In this document: piece after piece, positions 30,578 to 40,598 of the stretch
Layout of the letters: each line of letters starts with the position of its first letter
Numbering within the stretch: position 1 is the first letter of the stretch
From: Clostridia bacterium
GTDB taxonomy: Bacteria > Bacillota > Clostridia > Christensenellales > Aristaeellaceae
Direction: 5' to 3'
Assembly: GCA_017429695.1 (NCBI GenBank)
Contig: JAFROK010000054.1
Coordinates: forward strand, 54,566 to 118,565
DNA length: 64,000 bases
Notes under the pieces: model-generated
Database searches by the model: none
What the model saw: the letters and a program-made list of their open reading frames with translations, nothing else
What the model was told of the DNA's origin: nothing
Program-made: the position numbers and the translations under genes

Positions 30578-31720
30578 ATGAAAAAGATTGCGATTCTGGG
30601 ATCGACGGGATCAATCGGAACGCAGGCGCTGGACCTGTGCCGGCGGCATCCGGACCGCTACAGGGTAACGGCGCTGACGGCCCGGAGCAGCCGGGAAAAG
30701 CTGTTTGAGCAGGTGCGGGAATTCCGGCCGGAGATGGCCGGACTGCTGGAAACGTTTGATCCGGCGGATATCCCGGAGGACCTGAAGTTCTGCCATTGGA
30801 TGACCGGCCCGGAAGCCCTGAAAGCCGCGGCCGCGGAAGTGGACGCGGACCAGGTGCTGGTGAGCATCGTGGGCATTGCCGGCCTGCGGAGCGTGATGGA
30901 TGCCCTGGAAGCCGGGCGGCAGGTGCTGCTGGCCAACAAGGAAGCGCTGGTAACCGGCGGTCATCTGGTCACCGACCTGGCGCGGAAAAAGGGCAGACCG
31001 CTCCTGCCGGTTGACAGTGAGCACAGCGCGATTTTCCAGTGCCTGCGGGCCGCAGACGGCAACCCGGCGGAAAAAATTCTGCTGACCGCCTCCGGCGGAC
31101 CCTTCCGCACATGGAACAGGGAGCAGATTGAAAAGGCGACGCCCCGGGACGCCCTGAAGCATCCCAACTGGAACATGGGCGCCAAAATTACGGTGGATTC
31201 CGCCAGCATGTTTAACAAAGGCCTGGAGATTATGGAAGCCCGGTGGCTGTTCGATATGCCGGAGGAACAGATCCAGGTGGTGGTGCATCCGGAAAGCATT
31301 GTCCATTCGGCCGTCGTGTTCCGGGATGGTGCGGTGCTGGCCCAGCTGGGCCAGCCGGATATGCGGGTGCCGATCGGGTATGCGATGGCGTTTCCGGAAC
31401 GGCTGGAGACCGGTGTCATGCCGCCGGACCTGTTCGCGCTGGGCGCCCTGACGTTTGAAAAACCGGACGAAGAGAAATTCCCGGCGCTCCGCCTTGCAAA
31501 GGAAGCGCTTCGGGCCGGCGGTGCCGCGTGCACGGTGTTCAACGGTGCCAATGAGGAGGCAGTGGCGGCATTCCTGCGGGAGGAAATTCCCTTCGGCGGA
31601 ATTGCGCGCAGGGTCGAAAAGGCGCTGGACAGCCTGGCCGGACTGAAAGCGGACTGCCTGGAGGATATCCTGGAAGCGGACAGGCGCGCGCGGGAAACCG
31701 TAAGATCATATGCTGAATAA
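30578..31720 (+). CDS. dxr: 1-deoxy-D-xylulose-5-phosphate reductoisomerase
   Basis: Second enzyme of the MEP isoprenoid pathway, using NADPH to convert DXP to MEP. The 380-residue protein shows the NADPH-binding ILGSTGSIGTQAL at the start, the metal-binding region VDSEHSAIFQCL, and the SASMFNKGLEIMEA and HPESIVHSAV motifs. It begins 4 bases after cdsA and shares the pathway with ispG two genes on. Confidence 0.96.
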   Translation: MKKIAILGSTGSIGTQALDLCRRHPDRYRVTALTARSSREKLFEQVREFRPEMAGLLETFDPADIPEDLKFCHWMTGPEALKAAAAEVDADQVLVSIVGIAGLRSVMDALEAGRQVLLANKEALVTGGHLVTDLARKKGRPLLPVDSEHSAIFQCLRAADGNPAEKILLTASGGPFRTWNREQIEKATPRDALKHPNWNMGAKITVDSASMFNKGLEIMEARWLFDMPEEQIQVVVHPESIVHSAVVFRDGAVLAQLGQPDMRVPIGYAMAFPERLETGVMPPDLFALGALTFEKPDEEKFPALRLAKEALRAGGAACTVFNGANEEAVAAFLREEIPFGGIARRVEKALDSLAGLKADCLEDILEADRRARETVRSYAE

Positions 31721-31736
31721 AGGAGAAAGGTAAGCT

Positions 31737-32834
31737 TTGTATATCATTTTTGCGATTCTGATGCTGGCGGTCCTGATTGTGGTTCATGAATTCGGCCACT
31801 TCATGGCGGCGCGGCTTATGAAAATCGACGTGACGGAGTTTTCGGTGGGCTTCGGGCCGCGGCTGCTGGGCTGGAAAAGCCGGAAGTATGAGACGAAATT
31901 CTCCATCCGGGCGGTTCCGCTGGGCGGATACTGCGCGTTCTACGGCGAGGACGATACCAAGGGCATCACGAAGGATGACCCGCGGGCGTTCCCGAATCAC
32001 AATGTCTGGAAGCGGATGTTTGTCATCCTGATGGGCCCGATGATGAACTTTGTACTGGCGTTTGTTGTGACGCTGGTGTTCATCTGGAGCGTCGGCATCA
32101 ATGTGCCGGCGGAGGAAGGCGCTATTTATCCGTACATCGTGGAAGCGACGGAGGGCAGTGCGGCCCGGGCCGCCGGTATCCAGAAGGATGACCTCATTAC
32201 GGAGATTGCGGGCCGGAGCGTCAAAATGACCACCGGCGATGACGCGGTGATGGCATTCCAGGAAGCTGTTAAGGGATGGCATGAAGGCGATGAGCCGATC
32301 CGGATGACGGTGCTGCGCAGCGGGACGGACACGTCGGAAATCCTCGTTACACCCAGGTGGGATGAAGAAGCCGGGCGGATGATGGTCGGCGTATCAATCA
32401 GCGCGGCTACACCAACGGTACGGCGGGCTGCCGGATTCGGCGAAGGAATCCGGGAAGCATGGAATATCTGTGTGGAATCTGCCGGAACGATCCTGCGCCT
32501 GCTGAAGGAACTGCCGACGAACCGGGAAGTGCTGGAGAATACGACCGGCGTGGTCGGAACGATCGCGGAGGTCTCCCATCTGACGCAGGAATACGGCCTT
32601 GAAATGTTTATCAACCTGCTGGTGGTGATTTCCATCAACCTGGGATTGATGAACCTGCTGCCGATTCCCGGACTGGACGGAAGCCGGCTGGTATTCGGCA
32701 TTATCGAAGTGATCCGCAGGAAGCCGATTCCGCCGGAAAAGGAAGCCATGGTGCACATGATCGGCATGGTGGCCCTGTTCGGACTGATGATTTTCTTCAC
32801 GTATAAAGATATTGCGCGTTTGATCACCGGCTGA
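31737..32834 (+). CDS. rseP: RIP-type site-2 membrane metalloprotease
   Basis: Intramembrane zinc protease (RseP/RasP family), 365 residues. It starts with TTG at 31737, 11 bases after AGGAG. The catalytic HEFGH is at residues 17-21 inside the first membrane segment; the second active-site motif NLLPIPGLDGSRL is in the C-terminal part. A PDZ domain lies between (about 125-210). It cleaves membrane-bound anti-sigma factors or signal-peptide remnants in relatives; the substrate here is unknown. Confidence 0.94.
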   Translation: MYIIFAILMLAVLIVVHEFGHFMAARLMKIDVTEFSVGFGPRLLGWKSRKYETKFSIRAVPLGGYCAFYGEDDTKGITKDDPRAFPNHNVWKRMFVILMGPMMNFVLAFVVTLVFIWSVGINVPAEEGAIYPYIVEATEGSAARAAGIQKDDLITEIAGRSVKMTTGDDAVMAFQEAVKGWHEGDEPIRMTVLRSGTDTSEILVTPRWDEEAGRMMVGVSISAATPTVRRAAGFGEGIREAWNICVESAGTILRLLKELPTNREVLENTTGVVGTIAEVSHLTQEYGLEMFINLLVVISINLGLMNLLPIPGLDGSRLVFGIIEVIRRKPIPPEKEAMVHMIGMVALFGLMIFFTYKDIARLITG

Positions 32835-32857
32835 CAGAGAGTGAGAGGGCGAAGGAA

Positions 32858-33916
32858 ATGACAAAGGAAGTACAGATTGGCAGGCTGAAGCTCGGAAACG
32901 GGAATCCGGTGCTGGTGCAGAGCATGACCAATACGGACACCCGGGACGCGGAGGCGACGCTGAAGCAGATCCGGGCGCTGGCGGACGCCGGATGCGACCT
33001 GGTGCGGGTCAGCGTATACGACGAAGCCTGCGCGGAAGCAGTGAAAACCCTGACGGATAAAAGTCCCGTGCCGCTGGTGGCGGATATCCATTTTGACCAT
33101 CTGCTGGCAATCCGCTCCGCGGAAAACGGCATTGCCAAACTGCGGATCAATCCGGGCAATATCGGCGGTGAGGCGAAGGTCCGCGAACTGGCGGACTGCG
33201 CAAAGGCGCATCATATTCCGATCCGGATCGGCGTCAACAGCGGCTCCGTGGAAAAAGACCTGCTGGCCAAATACGGCGGACCGACGGCGGAATGCCTGGT
33301 GGAGAGTGCGCTGGGACATGCCCGGATGCTGGAAAAAGCCGGGTTTGACGATATCGTGCTGAGCATGAAATCCAGCGATGTAAAGCTGACAATCGATGCA
33401 TACCGGCTGGCCAGCCGGCGGTGCGGGTATCCCCTGCATGTCGGCGTAACGGAAGCCGGCCTGCCCGGCCAGGGAACGGTGAAGAGCGCCATCGGCATCG
33501 GCGCGCTGCTGGCGGACGGTATCGGGGATACGATCCGGGTCAGCCTGAGCGGGGATCCGGTGCCGGAAGCAAAAGCGGCCTGGGATATCCTGCGGGCGCT
33601 GAACCTGCGGGTCCGGGGCGTGCAGCTGATTGCCTGCCCGACCTGCGGACGGACCTGCATCCCGGTGGCGGAAATCGGAAAAAAGGTTGAGGAAGCATTG
33701 TCCGATGTGACCGTACCGATCAAAGTGGCGGTCATGGGATGCGTGGTCAACGGCCTGGGCGAAGGCCGGGAAGCGGACGTGGGTATTGCCGGCGGAAAAA
33801 GCGGCGGCGTGCTGTTCGTGAAAGGACAGGAACCCCGAAAGGTGGAAGGGGACCTGGCGGAGCAGCTGATTGCGGAGGTACGGAGAATACTTGAGAAGCA
33901 GGGATCGGCAGGCTAA
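32858..33916 (+). CDS. ispG: 4-hydroxy-3-methylbut-2-en-1-yl diphosphate synthase
   Basis: Fe-S enzyme of the MEP pathway (IspG/GcpE), 352 residues. The cluster ligands are visible in CPTCGRTC and MGCVVNGLGE near the C-terminus. The N-terminal barrel holds VQSMTNTDTRD and LRINPGNIG. Directly followed by a heptamer repeat and polC. Confidence 0.96.
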   Translation: MTKEVQIGRLKLGNGNPVLVQSMTNTDTRDAEATLKQIRALADAGCDLVRVSVYDEACAEAVKTLTDKSPVPLVADIHFDHLLAIRSAENGIAKLRINPGNIGGEAKVRELADCAKAHHIPIRIGVNSGSVEKDLLAKYGGPTAECLVESALGHARMLEKAGFDDIVLSMKSSDVKLTIDAYRLASRRCGYPLHVGVTEAGLPGQGTVKSAIGIGALLADGIGDTIRVSLSGDPVPEAKAAWDILRALNLRVRGVQLIACPTCGRTCIPVAEIGKKVEEALSDVTVPIKVAVMGCVVNGLGEGREADVGIAGGKSGGVLFVKGQEPRKVEGDLAEQLIAEVRRILEKQGSAG

Positions 33917-33921
33917 TCATT

Positions 33922-33956
33922 CTGATACCTGACACCTGACACCTGATACCTGGAGA
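33922..33956 (+). repeat. Tandem 7-base repeat before polC
   Basis: Four head-to-tail heptamers of the form CTGAYAC (CTGATAC, CTGACAC, CTGACAC, CTGATAC) and a variant, CTGGAGA. The variant copy supplies the GGAG that serves as the polC ribosome site, 6 bases before its ATG. A related repeat sits before sufC. Confidence 0.75.
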
Positions 33957-33961
33957 CTGGC

Positions 33962-36900
33962 ATGAGTTACGAGGATTTGATGGCGCGGATTGCGCGGGAA
34001 ATCCCGGAGCTGGCGGGAAAACTGTCCGCGCCCCGGGTCACATATGTCAGATCTTTGCAAAAAACATATATCACCTTTGATTCTTCGGTGCTGGCCGGTG
34101 AAAAAGAATTTCTTGCGCTGGAAAAGATACTGAAGGAACTGTTTCCTGCGCGCAGGCTGGCGCTTCGGATTTCGTCCCCGGAACTGCGCGGCGCTTTCCT
34201 GGAGAACCCTTCGGAATACCGGCAGGTACTGGACGATTTCCTGCGCCGGAACTACCCGTTTACCCAGGGATGGATCGGACGGATTGATTGGCAGATTGAA
34301 CGGAACCAGCTCCGGGGGGATGTGCCTTCGGAAGGGGACGAAGCGATTCTGACGCTGGTATTTCCGGATGATTACAGCCTGCGGGTGGTGAAGGAGAAAA
34401 ACATCGGGCCCCGGCTGGCAGTGGCCATCTGGGATATTTTTAACGCCAGAGTCCGGGTGGAAATGACCGTGGCTGGCGGACGGGAGGAACAGCTGCGCAA
34501 AGCCATGGAGGAACGGGAAAACGCGGTTTTCGTGGTTACCCGGGAGGAAATGGAAGCGCGGGCGGCGGCGTCCGGAACAGGCAGTGCCGGCGGAGAAGTG
34601 GCGGGACCGAAGGCGGAAAAGAAGCCCGGCGCCGGAAAATATGCGGACGGCGCAAAGAAAGACGGCGAAAAAAAGGAAGGCTCAACCATCGGAAAACCGA
34701 TCACCGGGCGCAGCATTGCGGACCGGCCGGTGGAAATCAAGGAGCTGACGAACGAGAGCGGCCTGACGGTCATTGAAGGCGATATCTTCAAGCTGGAACA
34801 GAAGGAACTGAAAGGCGGCGAAACGCTGCTGATCACCTTCGCAGTGACGGATTATACCAGTTCCATCCTGTGCAAGCTTTTCCTCCGCTACCGGAGCCGG
34901 TTTGCCAGGAAGGAAGAGGGAGAGGAAAACCCGATTACCGATGAGGAACGCCAAGCGGTTGCAGAGAAGGCGGCGCGGATCCGCATGGGTATGCGGGTAA
35001 AGGTGCGGGGCGAATGCCAGTTTGATAATTTTGCCCGGGAACTGGCTGTCTCAGTGCGCGACCTGGTCGAGACAGTGAAGGTGGAGCGGCAGGATGCCGC
35101 GGAAGAAAAGCGGGTTGAGCTGCACATGCACACGAACATGTCCACCATGGACGCCCTGACGAAGGCGGAGGACCTGATTGCCCGGGCAGTGCAGTGGGGA
35201 CATCCGGCGGTTGCCATTACAGACCACGGCGTGCTGCAGTCCTTCCCGGCGGCTTTCCGGGCTGCCAAGGGGAAGATCAAGCTGATTCCCGGCTGTGAGG
35301 GATACCTGATCGACGAAAAGGAAGTCATCGCAGACGCGGACGGTTCGCCCTATGACCGGGAAATCGTTGTGCTGGACTTTGAAAGCACCGGCCTGAACAC
35401 CGGAAAGGCGCGGATTATTGAAATCGGCGCGGTGAAACTGGCCGGCGGCACCGTGGTGGATACATTTGAACAGCTGGTGGATCCGTGTGAGGCACTGAGT
35501 CCGAAGATTACCGAGATCACCGGGATCCAGGATGCCCAGCTGCAGGGACAGCCGACGGCGGCGGAGGCGCTGCCGAAGCTGCTGGAATTCATCGGGGAGG
35601 CGCCGATTGCGGCGCATAACGCAAACTTCGATATCAGCCTGATGAAGGCGGAACTGAAACGCCTCGGCCTGAGCTGGAACGGGCCGGTGCTGGACACGCT
35701 GAGCTATGCAAGGAAGCTGTATCCGGAGCTGAAATCCTTCCGGCTCGGTGCCCTGTGCAAACACCTGGGCGTCAGCCTGAAAAACGCCCACCGGGCTGTG
35801 CACGACGCGGCGGCGACGGCATCCTGCCTGAACCGGATGTTCGAGGATACGAAGGAACGGTTCCCGGAAGCGGCAACAGACCGGGACCTGAATCAGGTGC
35901 TGCGGGGCGGGGCCATCGGGGAAAGCTGGCATATTATCCTGCTGGCCAAAAACCGGACCGGCCTGGTGAACCTGAACCGGCTGGTATCCATCAGCCATCT
36001 GGATTATTTCAAACGGACGCCGCATATGCCCCGGGAAATGATTTCAAAATACCGGGAGGGCCTGATTCTCGGAAGCGCCTGCGAGGCCGGCGAACTCTTC
36101 CGTGCGGTGCTGAACGGAGACAGCCATGAACGGCTGAAGGAGATTGCTTCCTTCTATGACTACCTGGAAATCCAGCCGATCGGAAACAACGCGTTCCTTC
36201 TGCGGGACGGACAGGTGGCCTCCGAGGAGGAGCTGAGGGACCTGAACCGGAAAATTGTGGCCCTGGGCGAAGAACTGGGCATTCCGGTGGCTGCCACGGG
36301 AGACGTACATTTCCTGGATCCGAAGGATGCCATCGGCCGGGCAATCATCCAGGCCGGCATGAAATATGCCGATGCCGATCTGCAGCCGCCGCTGTATTTC
36401 AAGACAACGGACGAGATGCTGGCGGAATTTGCGTATCTCGGAGCGGAGAAGGCCCGGGAGGTCGTGATCGATACTCCGCGGAAGATTGCGGATACGGTGG
36501 AGGAAATCCGCCTGTTCCCGAAGCATCCCAAGGGGGAGGATACTTTCCAGCCATACTGGGACTTTGCGGAGGATATGATCCAGGAAATGACCTGGGACAC
36601 GGCGGAGGAGATGTACGGTAATCCGCTGCCGCCGCTGGTGGAAGCACGCCTGAAAAAGGAACTGAAATCCATTGTGGGATACGGCTACTGCACGCTGTAT
36701 GCCATTGCCCAGAAACTGGTTTCCCGCTCCCTGGAGGATGGATATCTGGTCGGCAGCCGGGGCAGCGTCGGATCGAGCCTGGTGGCGCGGATGTGCGGCA
36801 TTACCGAAGTGAACGCGCTGCCGCCGCATTACCGCTGTACCCGCTGCCGGAAGGGCTTCTTTGATGTGGACAAGAGCCAGTATCATGTCGGGGTGGACCT

Positions 36901-38425
36901 GCCGGACCGGGACTGCCCGGAGTGCGGGCAGAAGCTGGTGAAGGACGGGTTTGATATTCCTTTCGAAGTCTTCCTGGGCTTCGAAGGCGACAAGGTGCCG
37001 GATATCGACCTGAATTTCTCGGGCGAGTACCAGAACAAGGCCCACCATTATGTGGAGGAACTGTTCGGGCACGACCATGTTTTCCGCGCGGGCACGATCA
37101 GCGGCCTGGCGGAGAAGACAGCATACGGCTATGTGATGAAGTACCTGGAAGAGCGCGGAATCCAGGCCGGAAACGCGGAAAAGGACCGGCTGAGCCTGGA
37201 ATGTACCGGCGTTAAACGGACCACCGGCCAGCATCCGGGCGGCATGGTTGTCGTGCCCCTGGAATATGAAATATACGACTTTACGGCGGTTCAGCATCCG
37301 GCAGATGACTTGGAGAGCGATTTTACCACCACGCATTTCGACTTCAACTCCATGCATGATATCCTGGTGAAGCTGGACTGCCTCGGCCATGATGATCCCA
37401 CCATGATGCATGAGCTGGAGATGCTGACCGGGATCAATTTCAAGGACGTGCCGCTGGACGATCCCGGGGTCCGGAGTCTTTTCTCCTCCCCGGAGGCATT
37501 GGGCGTGACGACGGATGAGATCCTGTGCAATACGGGAACCTACGGTGTGCCGGAGTTCGGCACAGGCTTTGTGCGCGGCATGCTGGAGGAAACAAAACCG
37601 CATACCATGGAGGAACTGCTGCGGATTTCCGGCCTGAGCCACGGTACGGACGTATGGCTGGGCAACGCCCAGGAGATCATCGCCAACGGCACGGCAACAC
37701 TGAGCGAATGCGTCTGCTGCCGTGACGATATCATGAACTACCTGATGGACAAAGGCGTGAAGCCGAAGCTGGCCTTTACCACGATGGAAAGCGTCCGCAA
37801 GGGCAAGGGCCTGAAACCGGAAATGGAGCAGGCGATGCTGGATGCGCATGTACCGGACTGGTTTATGGACAGCTGTAAAAAGATCAAATACATGTTCCCC
37901 AAAGGACATGCCGTGGCGTATGTCACCATGAGCCTGCGGGTTGCCTGGTTCAAACTCCATGAACCGCTGGCCTATTACTGTGCATATTTCACGGTGCGCG
38001 GGGACGGGTTTGACGCCACCACCATGATTCTTTCGCCGGACGCGGCGCGGCAGCGGATTACGGAGATCCGGAACATGGATAAAGCGTCCGCCCGCGACAA
38101 GGACGTCATGACGTGCCTGGAACTGGTGCTGGAGATGAACATGCGCGGAATCCGTTTCCTGCCGGTGAACCTGTACAAAAGCGATGTGCGCAAATTCCTG
38201 ATTGAGGACGGGAATATCCGCTGTCCGTTTATCAGCCTGCCGGGCCTGGGCGAAAGCGCGGCCATCCCGATTGTGGAAGCACGGAAAAACGGCGAGTTCA
38301 TGAGCATAGAAGACCTTCAGAAACGCGGCAGGGTTGGCTCATCCATGATTGACCTGCTGCGGGCCCACGGAGCGCTGGAAGGGATGTCTGAAACGAACCA
38401 GACGAGTTTCCTTTCGATGCTTTAA
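33962..38425 (+). CDS. polC: DNA polymerase III alpha subunit, PolC type
   Basis: Gram-positive replicative polymerase with built-in proofreading, 1487 residues, close to family length. In order: N-terminal domain (1-200), a Lys/Gly-rich linker (about 205-245), OB fold, PHP domain split around the exonuclease (first PHP motif HMHTNMSTMDAL near 384), DEDD exonuclease (VLDFESTGLNTG near 469), then the palm and fingers, with a Cys-containing zinc-binding stretch (CTRCRKGFF and CPECGQKL) and the catalytic VPDIDLNFSGEYQ. Its ribosome site comes from the repeat upstream. No frameshifts. Confidence 0.97.
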   Translation: MSYEDLMARIAREIPELAGKLSAPRVTYVRSLQKTYITFDSSVLAGEKEFLALEKILKELFPARRLALRISSPELRGAFLENPSEYRQVLDDFLRRNYPFTQGWIGRIDWQIERNQLRGDVPSEGDEAILTLVFPDDYSLRVVKEKNIGPRLAVAIWDIFNARVRVEMTVAGGREEQLRKAMEERENAVFVVTREEMEARAAASGTGSAGGEVAGPKAEKKPGAGKYADGAKKDGEKKEGSTIGKPITGRSIADRPVEIKELTNESGLTVIEGDIFKLEQKELKGGETLLITFAVTDYTSSILCKLFLRYRSRFARKEEGEENPITDEERQAVAEKAARIRMGMRVKVRGECQFDNFARELAVSVRDLVETVKVERQDAAEEKRVELHMHTNMSTMDALTKAEDLIARAVQWGHPAVAITDHGVLQSFPAAFRAAKGKIKLIPGCEGYLIDEKEVIADADGSPYDREIVVLDFESTGLNTGKARIIEIGAVKLAGGTVVDTFEQLVDPCEALSPKITEITGIQDAQLQGQPTAAEALPKLLEFIGEAPIAAHNANFDISLMKAELKRLGLSWNGPVLDTLSYARKLYPELKSFRLGALCKHLGVSLKNAHRAVHDAAATASCLNRMFEDTKERFPEAATDRDLNQVLRGGAIGESWHIILLAKNRTGLVNLNRLVSISHLDYFKRTPHMPREMISKYREGLILGSACEAGELFRAVLNGDSHERLKEIASFYDYLEIQPIGNNAFLLRDGQVASEEELRDLNRKIVALGEELGIPVAATGDVHFLDPKDAIGRAIIQAGMKYADADLQPPLYFKTTDEMLAEFAYLGAEKAREVVIDTPRKIADTVEEIRLFPKHPKGEDTFQPYWDFAEDMIQEMTWDTAEEMYGNPLPPLVEARLKKELKSIVGYGYCTLYAIAQKLVSRSLEDGYLVGSRGSVGSSLVARMCGITEVNALPPHYRCTRCRKGFFDVDKSQYHVGVDLPDRDCPECGQKLVKDGFDIPFEVFLGFEGDKVPDIDLNFSGEYQNKAHHYVEELFGHDHVFRAGTISGLAEKTAYGYVMKYLEERGIQAGNAEKDRLSLECTGVKRTTGQHPGGMVVVPLEYEIYDFTAVQHPADDLESDFTTTHFDFNSMHDILVKLDCLGHDDPTMMHELEMLTGINFKDVPLDDPGVRSLFSSPEALGVTTDEILCNTGTYGVPEFGTGFVRGMLEETKPHTMEELLRISGLSHGTDVWLGNAQEIIANGTATLSECVCCRDDIMNYLMDKGVKPKLAFTTMESVRKGKGLKPEMEQAMLDAHVPDWFMDSCKKIKYMFPKGHAVAYVTMSLRVAWFKLHEPLAYYCAYFTVRGDGFDATTMILSPDAARQRITEIRNMDKASARDKDVMTCLELVLEMNMRGIRFLPVNLYKSDVRKFLIEDGNIRCPFISLPGLGESAAIPIVEARKNGEFMSIEDLQKRGRVGSSMIDLLRAHGALEGMSETNQTSFLSML

Positions 38426-38506
38426 TTTTCCGTTTTTGCAGGTTGCAGGACAATGAACGGAGAATTGTATAAAGTAAATGGTATGTACGGAAAGGAGGAA
38501 ACCGGG

Positions 38507-38845
38507 ATGTACAGGCAGATGAACTGGAAGGGGTTCATTGTGATTGTCGTTCTCATCCTGGCAATCTTCCTGCCCGTGCATTTTGCCCTGAAGGGGAGGC
38601 TGAATACCCAGGAGGAAAGAAGATCGGCCGACAATGCCAGGCTGATTCAGCTGGAAGATCTGAATCAGCAGCTGCAGCGGCAGCTTGAGATCGTGGGAAC
38701 GAGTGAATATATCGCCCAGAGCGCTATTCAGAAATATAACTTTGTCAGGGACAACGATATTCTCTTTGTCATTGACAATCCGGACGCGCTGAACTGTTAT
38801 ACGGAAGACGAAATCCGTCTTCTGGTAAAGGAAATGTCGAATTAA
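38507..38845 (+). CDS. DivIC/FtsL-like septum formation initiator
   Basis: A 112-residue single-pass division protein. After MYRQMNWKG comes one membrane helix (about 7-28), then a coiled coil (LEDLNQQLQRQLEIVGT) and the family's C-terminal pattern SEYIAQSAIQKYNFVRDNDILFVID. The ATG at 38507 lies 8 bases after GGAGG; two earlier in-frame ATGs (38453, 38483) lack one. DivIC/FtsL proteins work with FtsB/FtsQ at the division site. Close to ppx in many relatives. Confidence 0.82.
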   Translation: MYRQMNWKGFIVIVVLILAIFLPVHFALKGRLNTQEERRSADNARLIQLEDLNQQLQRQLEIVGTSEYIAQSAIQKYNFVRDNDILFVIDNPDALNCYTEDEIRLLVKEMSN

Positions 38846-38857
38846 GGAGGAAGGCGC

Positions 38858-39772
38858 ATGCGGTCTGCCGTGATCGGGATCGGATCCAATTCCGTTCGGG
38901 CCCTGCTGGGGGAAAAAGCAGGGGGTACCGTCCGGCGCCTTTGGCGGGACCGGGAAGGCACACGCCTGTTCGCCGGCCTGGATGAAGCCGGCAACCTGAG
39001 CGTGCCCGCCATCCGGAAGACGGCGGAAGCGGTCGGACGCATGGCGGAGAAAGCCAGGCAGCTCGGTGCGGAGCAACTGGACATATTTGCCACCAGCGCC
39101 GCGCGGGACGCGGCCAACGGGGATTTGCTGATTGCGGAGATTCAGAAGGCAGCCGGCGTTCCCCCGGAAATTGTAAGCGGTGAGGAGGAAGCCCGGCTGA
39201 GCTTTGCCGGCGCGTCCCTGGCGGCGCCGGGAACCGGCCGGTGCGGCGTGATTGATATCGGCGGAGGAAGCACGGAAATTGTGACCGGCGAAGGGGAACA
39301 GATTGACTGCGCGCTCTCCTGCCAGATGGGTGCGGTCCGGCTGTATCAGTCGATTCAGCTGGAGAGCCGGAACGATATGGCCATCGCGGAAAAAGCCGCC
39401 CAGGAGATCCTGCAGGAGAAGCTGGCGGAGGCCGGGAACTTCCGGATGCCGGAATGCTGGGTCGGAACGGGCGGCACCTTTACCACCCTGGCTGCGATGG
39501 TGAAGCAGATTCCCTGGACAGACCGCACCAGCATGCACGGGACGCGCGTCAGCCTGGGGGAAATCCGCGCCATTGGTGAAGAACTGGCCGATATGGACCT
39601 GGAAGCAAGGAAAAAACTGCCCGGCCTGCAGCCGGGGCGTGCAGACATCGTGGTTCATGGAATCTGCATCCTGCTGGCTGTGATGGATTACCTGGGCATT
39701 CCTGAGATCATTGTCAGCGAATGGGGCAACCTGGACGGATACCTCATCCGGAAGCTGTCGGGAAACGATTAA
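38858..39772 (+). CDS. Ppx/GppA-family phosphatase
   Basis: Exopolyphosphatase or guanosine pentaphosphate phosphatase family member, 304 residues, single catalytic core of the actin-like ASKHA fold. Motifs: IGIGSNSVRALL at the N-terminus (phosphate 1), FATSAARDAANG, SGEEEARLSF and VIDIGGGSTEIV. The helical C-terminal domain of long Ppx proteins is missing, which is normal for short members. Which phosphate compound it cleaves cannot be told. Confidence 0.9.
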   Translation: MRSAVIGIGSNSVRALLGEKAGGTVRRLWRDREGTRLFAGLDEAGNLSVPAIRKTAEAVGRMAEKARQLGAEQLDIFATSAARDAANGDLLIAEIQKAAGVPPEIVSGEEEARLSFAGASLAAPGTGRCGVIDIGGGSTEIVTGEGEQIDCALSCQMGAVRLYQSIQLESRNDMAIAEKAAQEILQEKLAEAGNFRMPECWVGTGGTFTTLAAMVKQIPWTDRTSMHGTRVSLGEIRAIGEELADMDLEARKKLPGLQPGRADIVVHGICILLAVMDYLGIPEIIVSEWGNLDGYLIRKLSGND

Positions 39773-39790
39773 TAAGAAAGGAGTTGTGGC

Positions 39791-39827
39791 TGTCAGTTTC
39801 TGACAACTGATAACTGACAACTGACAA
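39791..39827 (+). repeat. Tandem 7-base repeat between ribosome site and sufC start
   Basis: Four heptamers CTGAYAA (39800-39827), preceded by TGTCAG that can pair with CTGACA. The AAAGGAG at 39777-39783 is some 50 bases before the sufC ATG, and nothing like a ribosome site lies between the repeat and that ATG. The repeat therefore seems to have been inserted between the ribosome site and the start codon. Confidence 0.7.
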
Positions 39828-39833
39828 TTTAAA

Positions 39834-40598
39834 ATGCTGGAACTGAAAAACATTTCCTTCCAGGTGGATTCGGAAGGAAAAGGAAAAGAAATCATCCGGA
39901 ACATCAGCATGACGGTTCCGGACCGTAAACTGATCGTAGTGACCGGGCCGAACGGCGGCGGGAAGTCCACGCTGGCGAAACTGATCGCCGGTATCGAAAA
40001 GCCCACCGGCGGGCGTATTTTTTTCGGCGGTGAGGATATTACGGATAAAAGCATTACCGAACGGGCCCGGATGGGCATCGGTTACGCCTTCCAGCAGCCG
40101 GTGCGTTTCAAGGGCATCCGGGTGCTGGACCTGATCCGTATTGCGGCCGGGAAATCCCTGACCATCGCGGAGGCATGTGAATACCTGTCTTCCGTGGGCC
40201 TGTGTGCGCGGGATTATGTGGACCGGGAAGTGAACGCCAGCCTGTCCGGCGGGGAACTGAAAAGGATCGAGATCGCGACGGTATTGGCCAGGAACGCGAA
40301 ACTGTCCGTGTTTGATGAGCCGGAAGCCGGAATCGACCTGTGGAGCTTCCGGAATCTGATTGATGTGTTCAGGCGGATGCGGGAAACGATCAAGGACAGC
40401 TCAATCCTGATCATTTCCCACCAGGAGCGGATCCTGAATATCGCGGATGAAATCATTGTGATTAAAGACGGCGTGGTGGACCGGCAGGGATTGCGGGACG
40501 AAGTGTATCCTTCCCTGAATGCCGGCACCGCAGCCCTTGCGTCCATGGAATGCGAAGGACAGATTCGCGCCATGGGACCGGAAGGAGGTGCTGAATAA
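39834..40598 (+). CDS. sufC: SufC-type Fe-S assembly ATPase
   Basis: Cytosolic ABC-type ATPase of 254 residues that partners a SufB/D scaffold in Fe-S cluster assembly. Walker A GPNGGGKST, Q-loop GYAFQQPVRFKG, signature LSGGELKRIEIA and Walker B LSVFDEPEAGIDLW are visible. Stop and next start overlap (TAATG). An in-frame stop lies 4 codons upstream of the ATG, so no longer start is available. No sufS, sufU or second scaffold is nearby. Confidence 0.92.
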   Translation: MLELKNISFQVDSEGKGKEIIRNISMTVPDRKLIVVTGPNGGGKSTLAKLIAGIEKPTGGRIFFGGEDITDKSITERARMGIGYAFQQPVRFKGIRVLDLIRIAAGKSLTIAEACEYLSSVGLCARDYVDREVNASLSGGELKRIEIATVLARNAKLSVFDEPEAGIDLWSFRNLIDVFRRMRETIKDSSILIISHQERILNIADEIIVIKDGVVDRQGLRDEVYPSLNAGTAALASMECEGQIRAMGPEGGAE

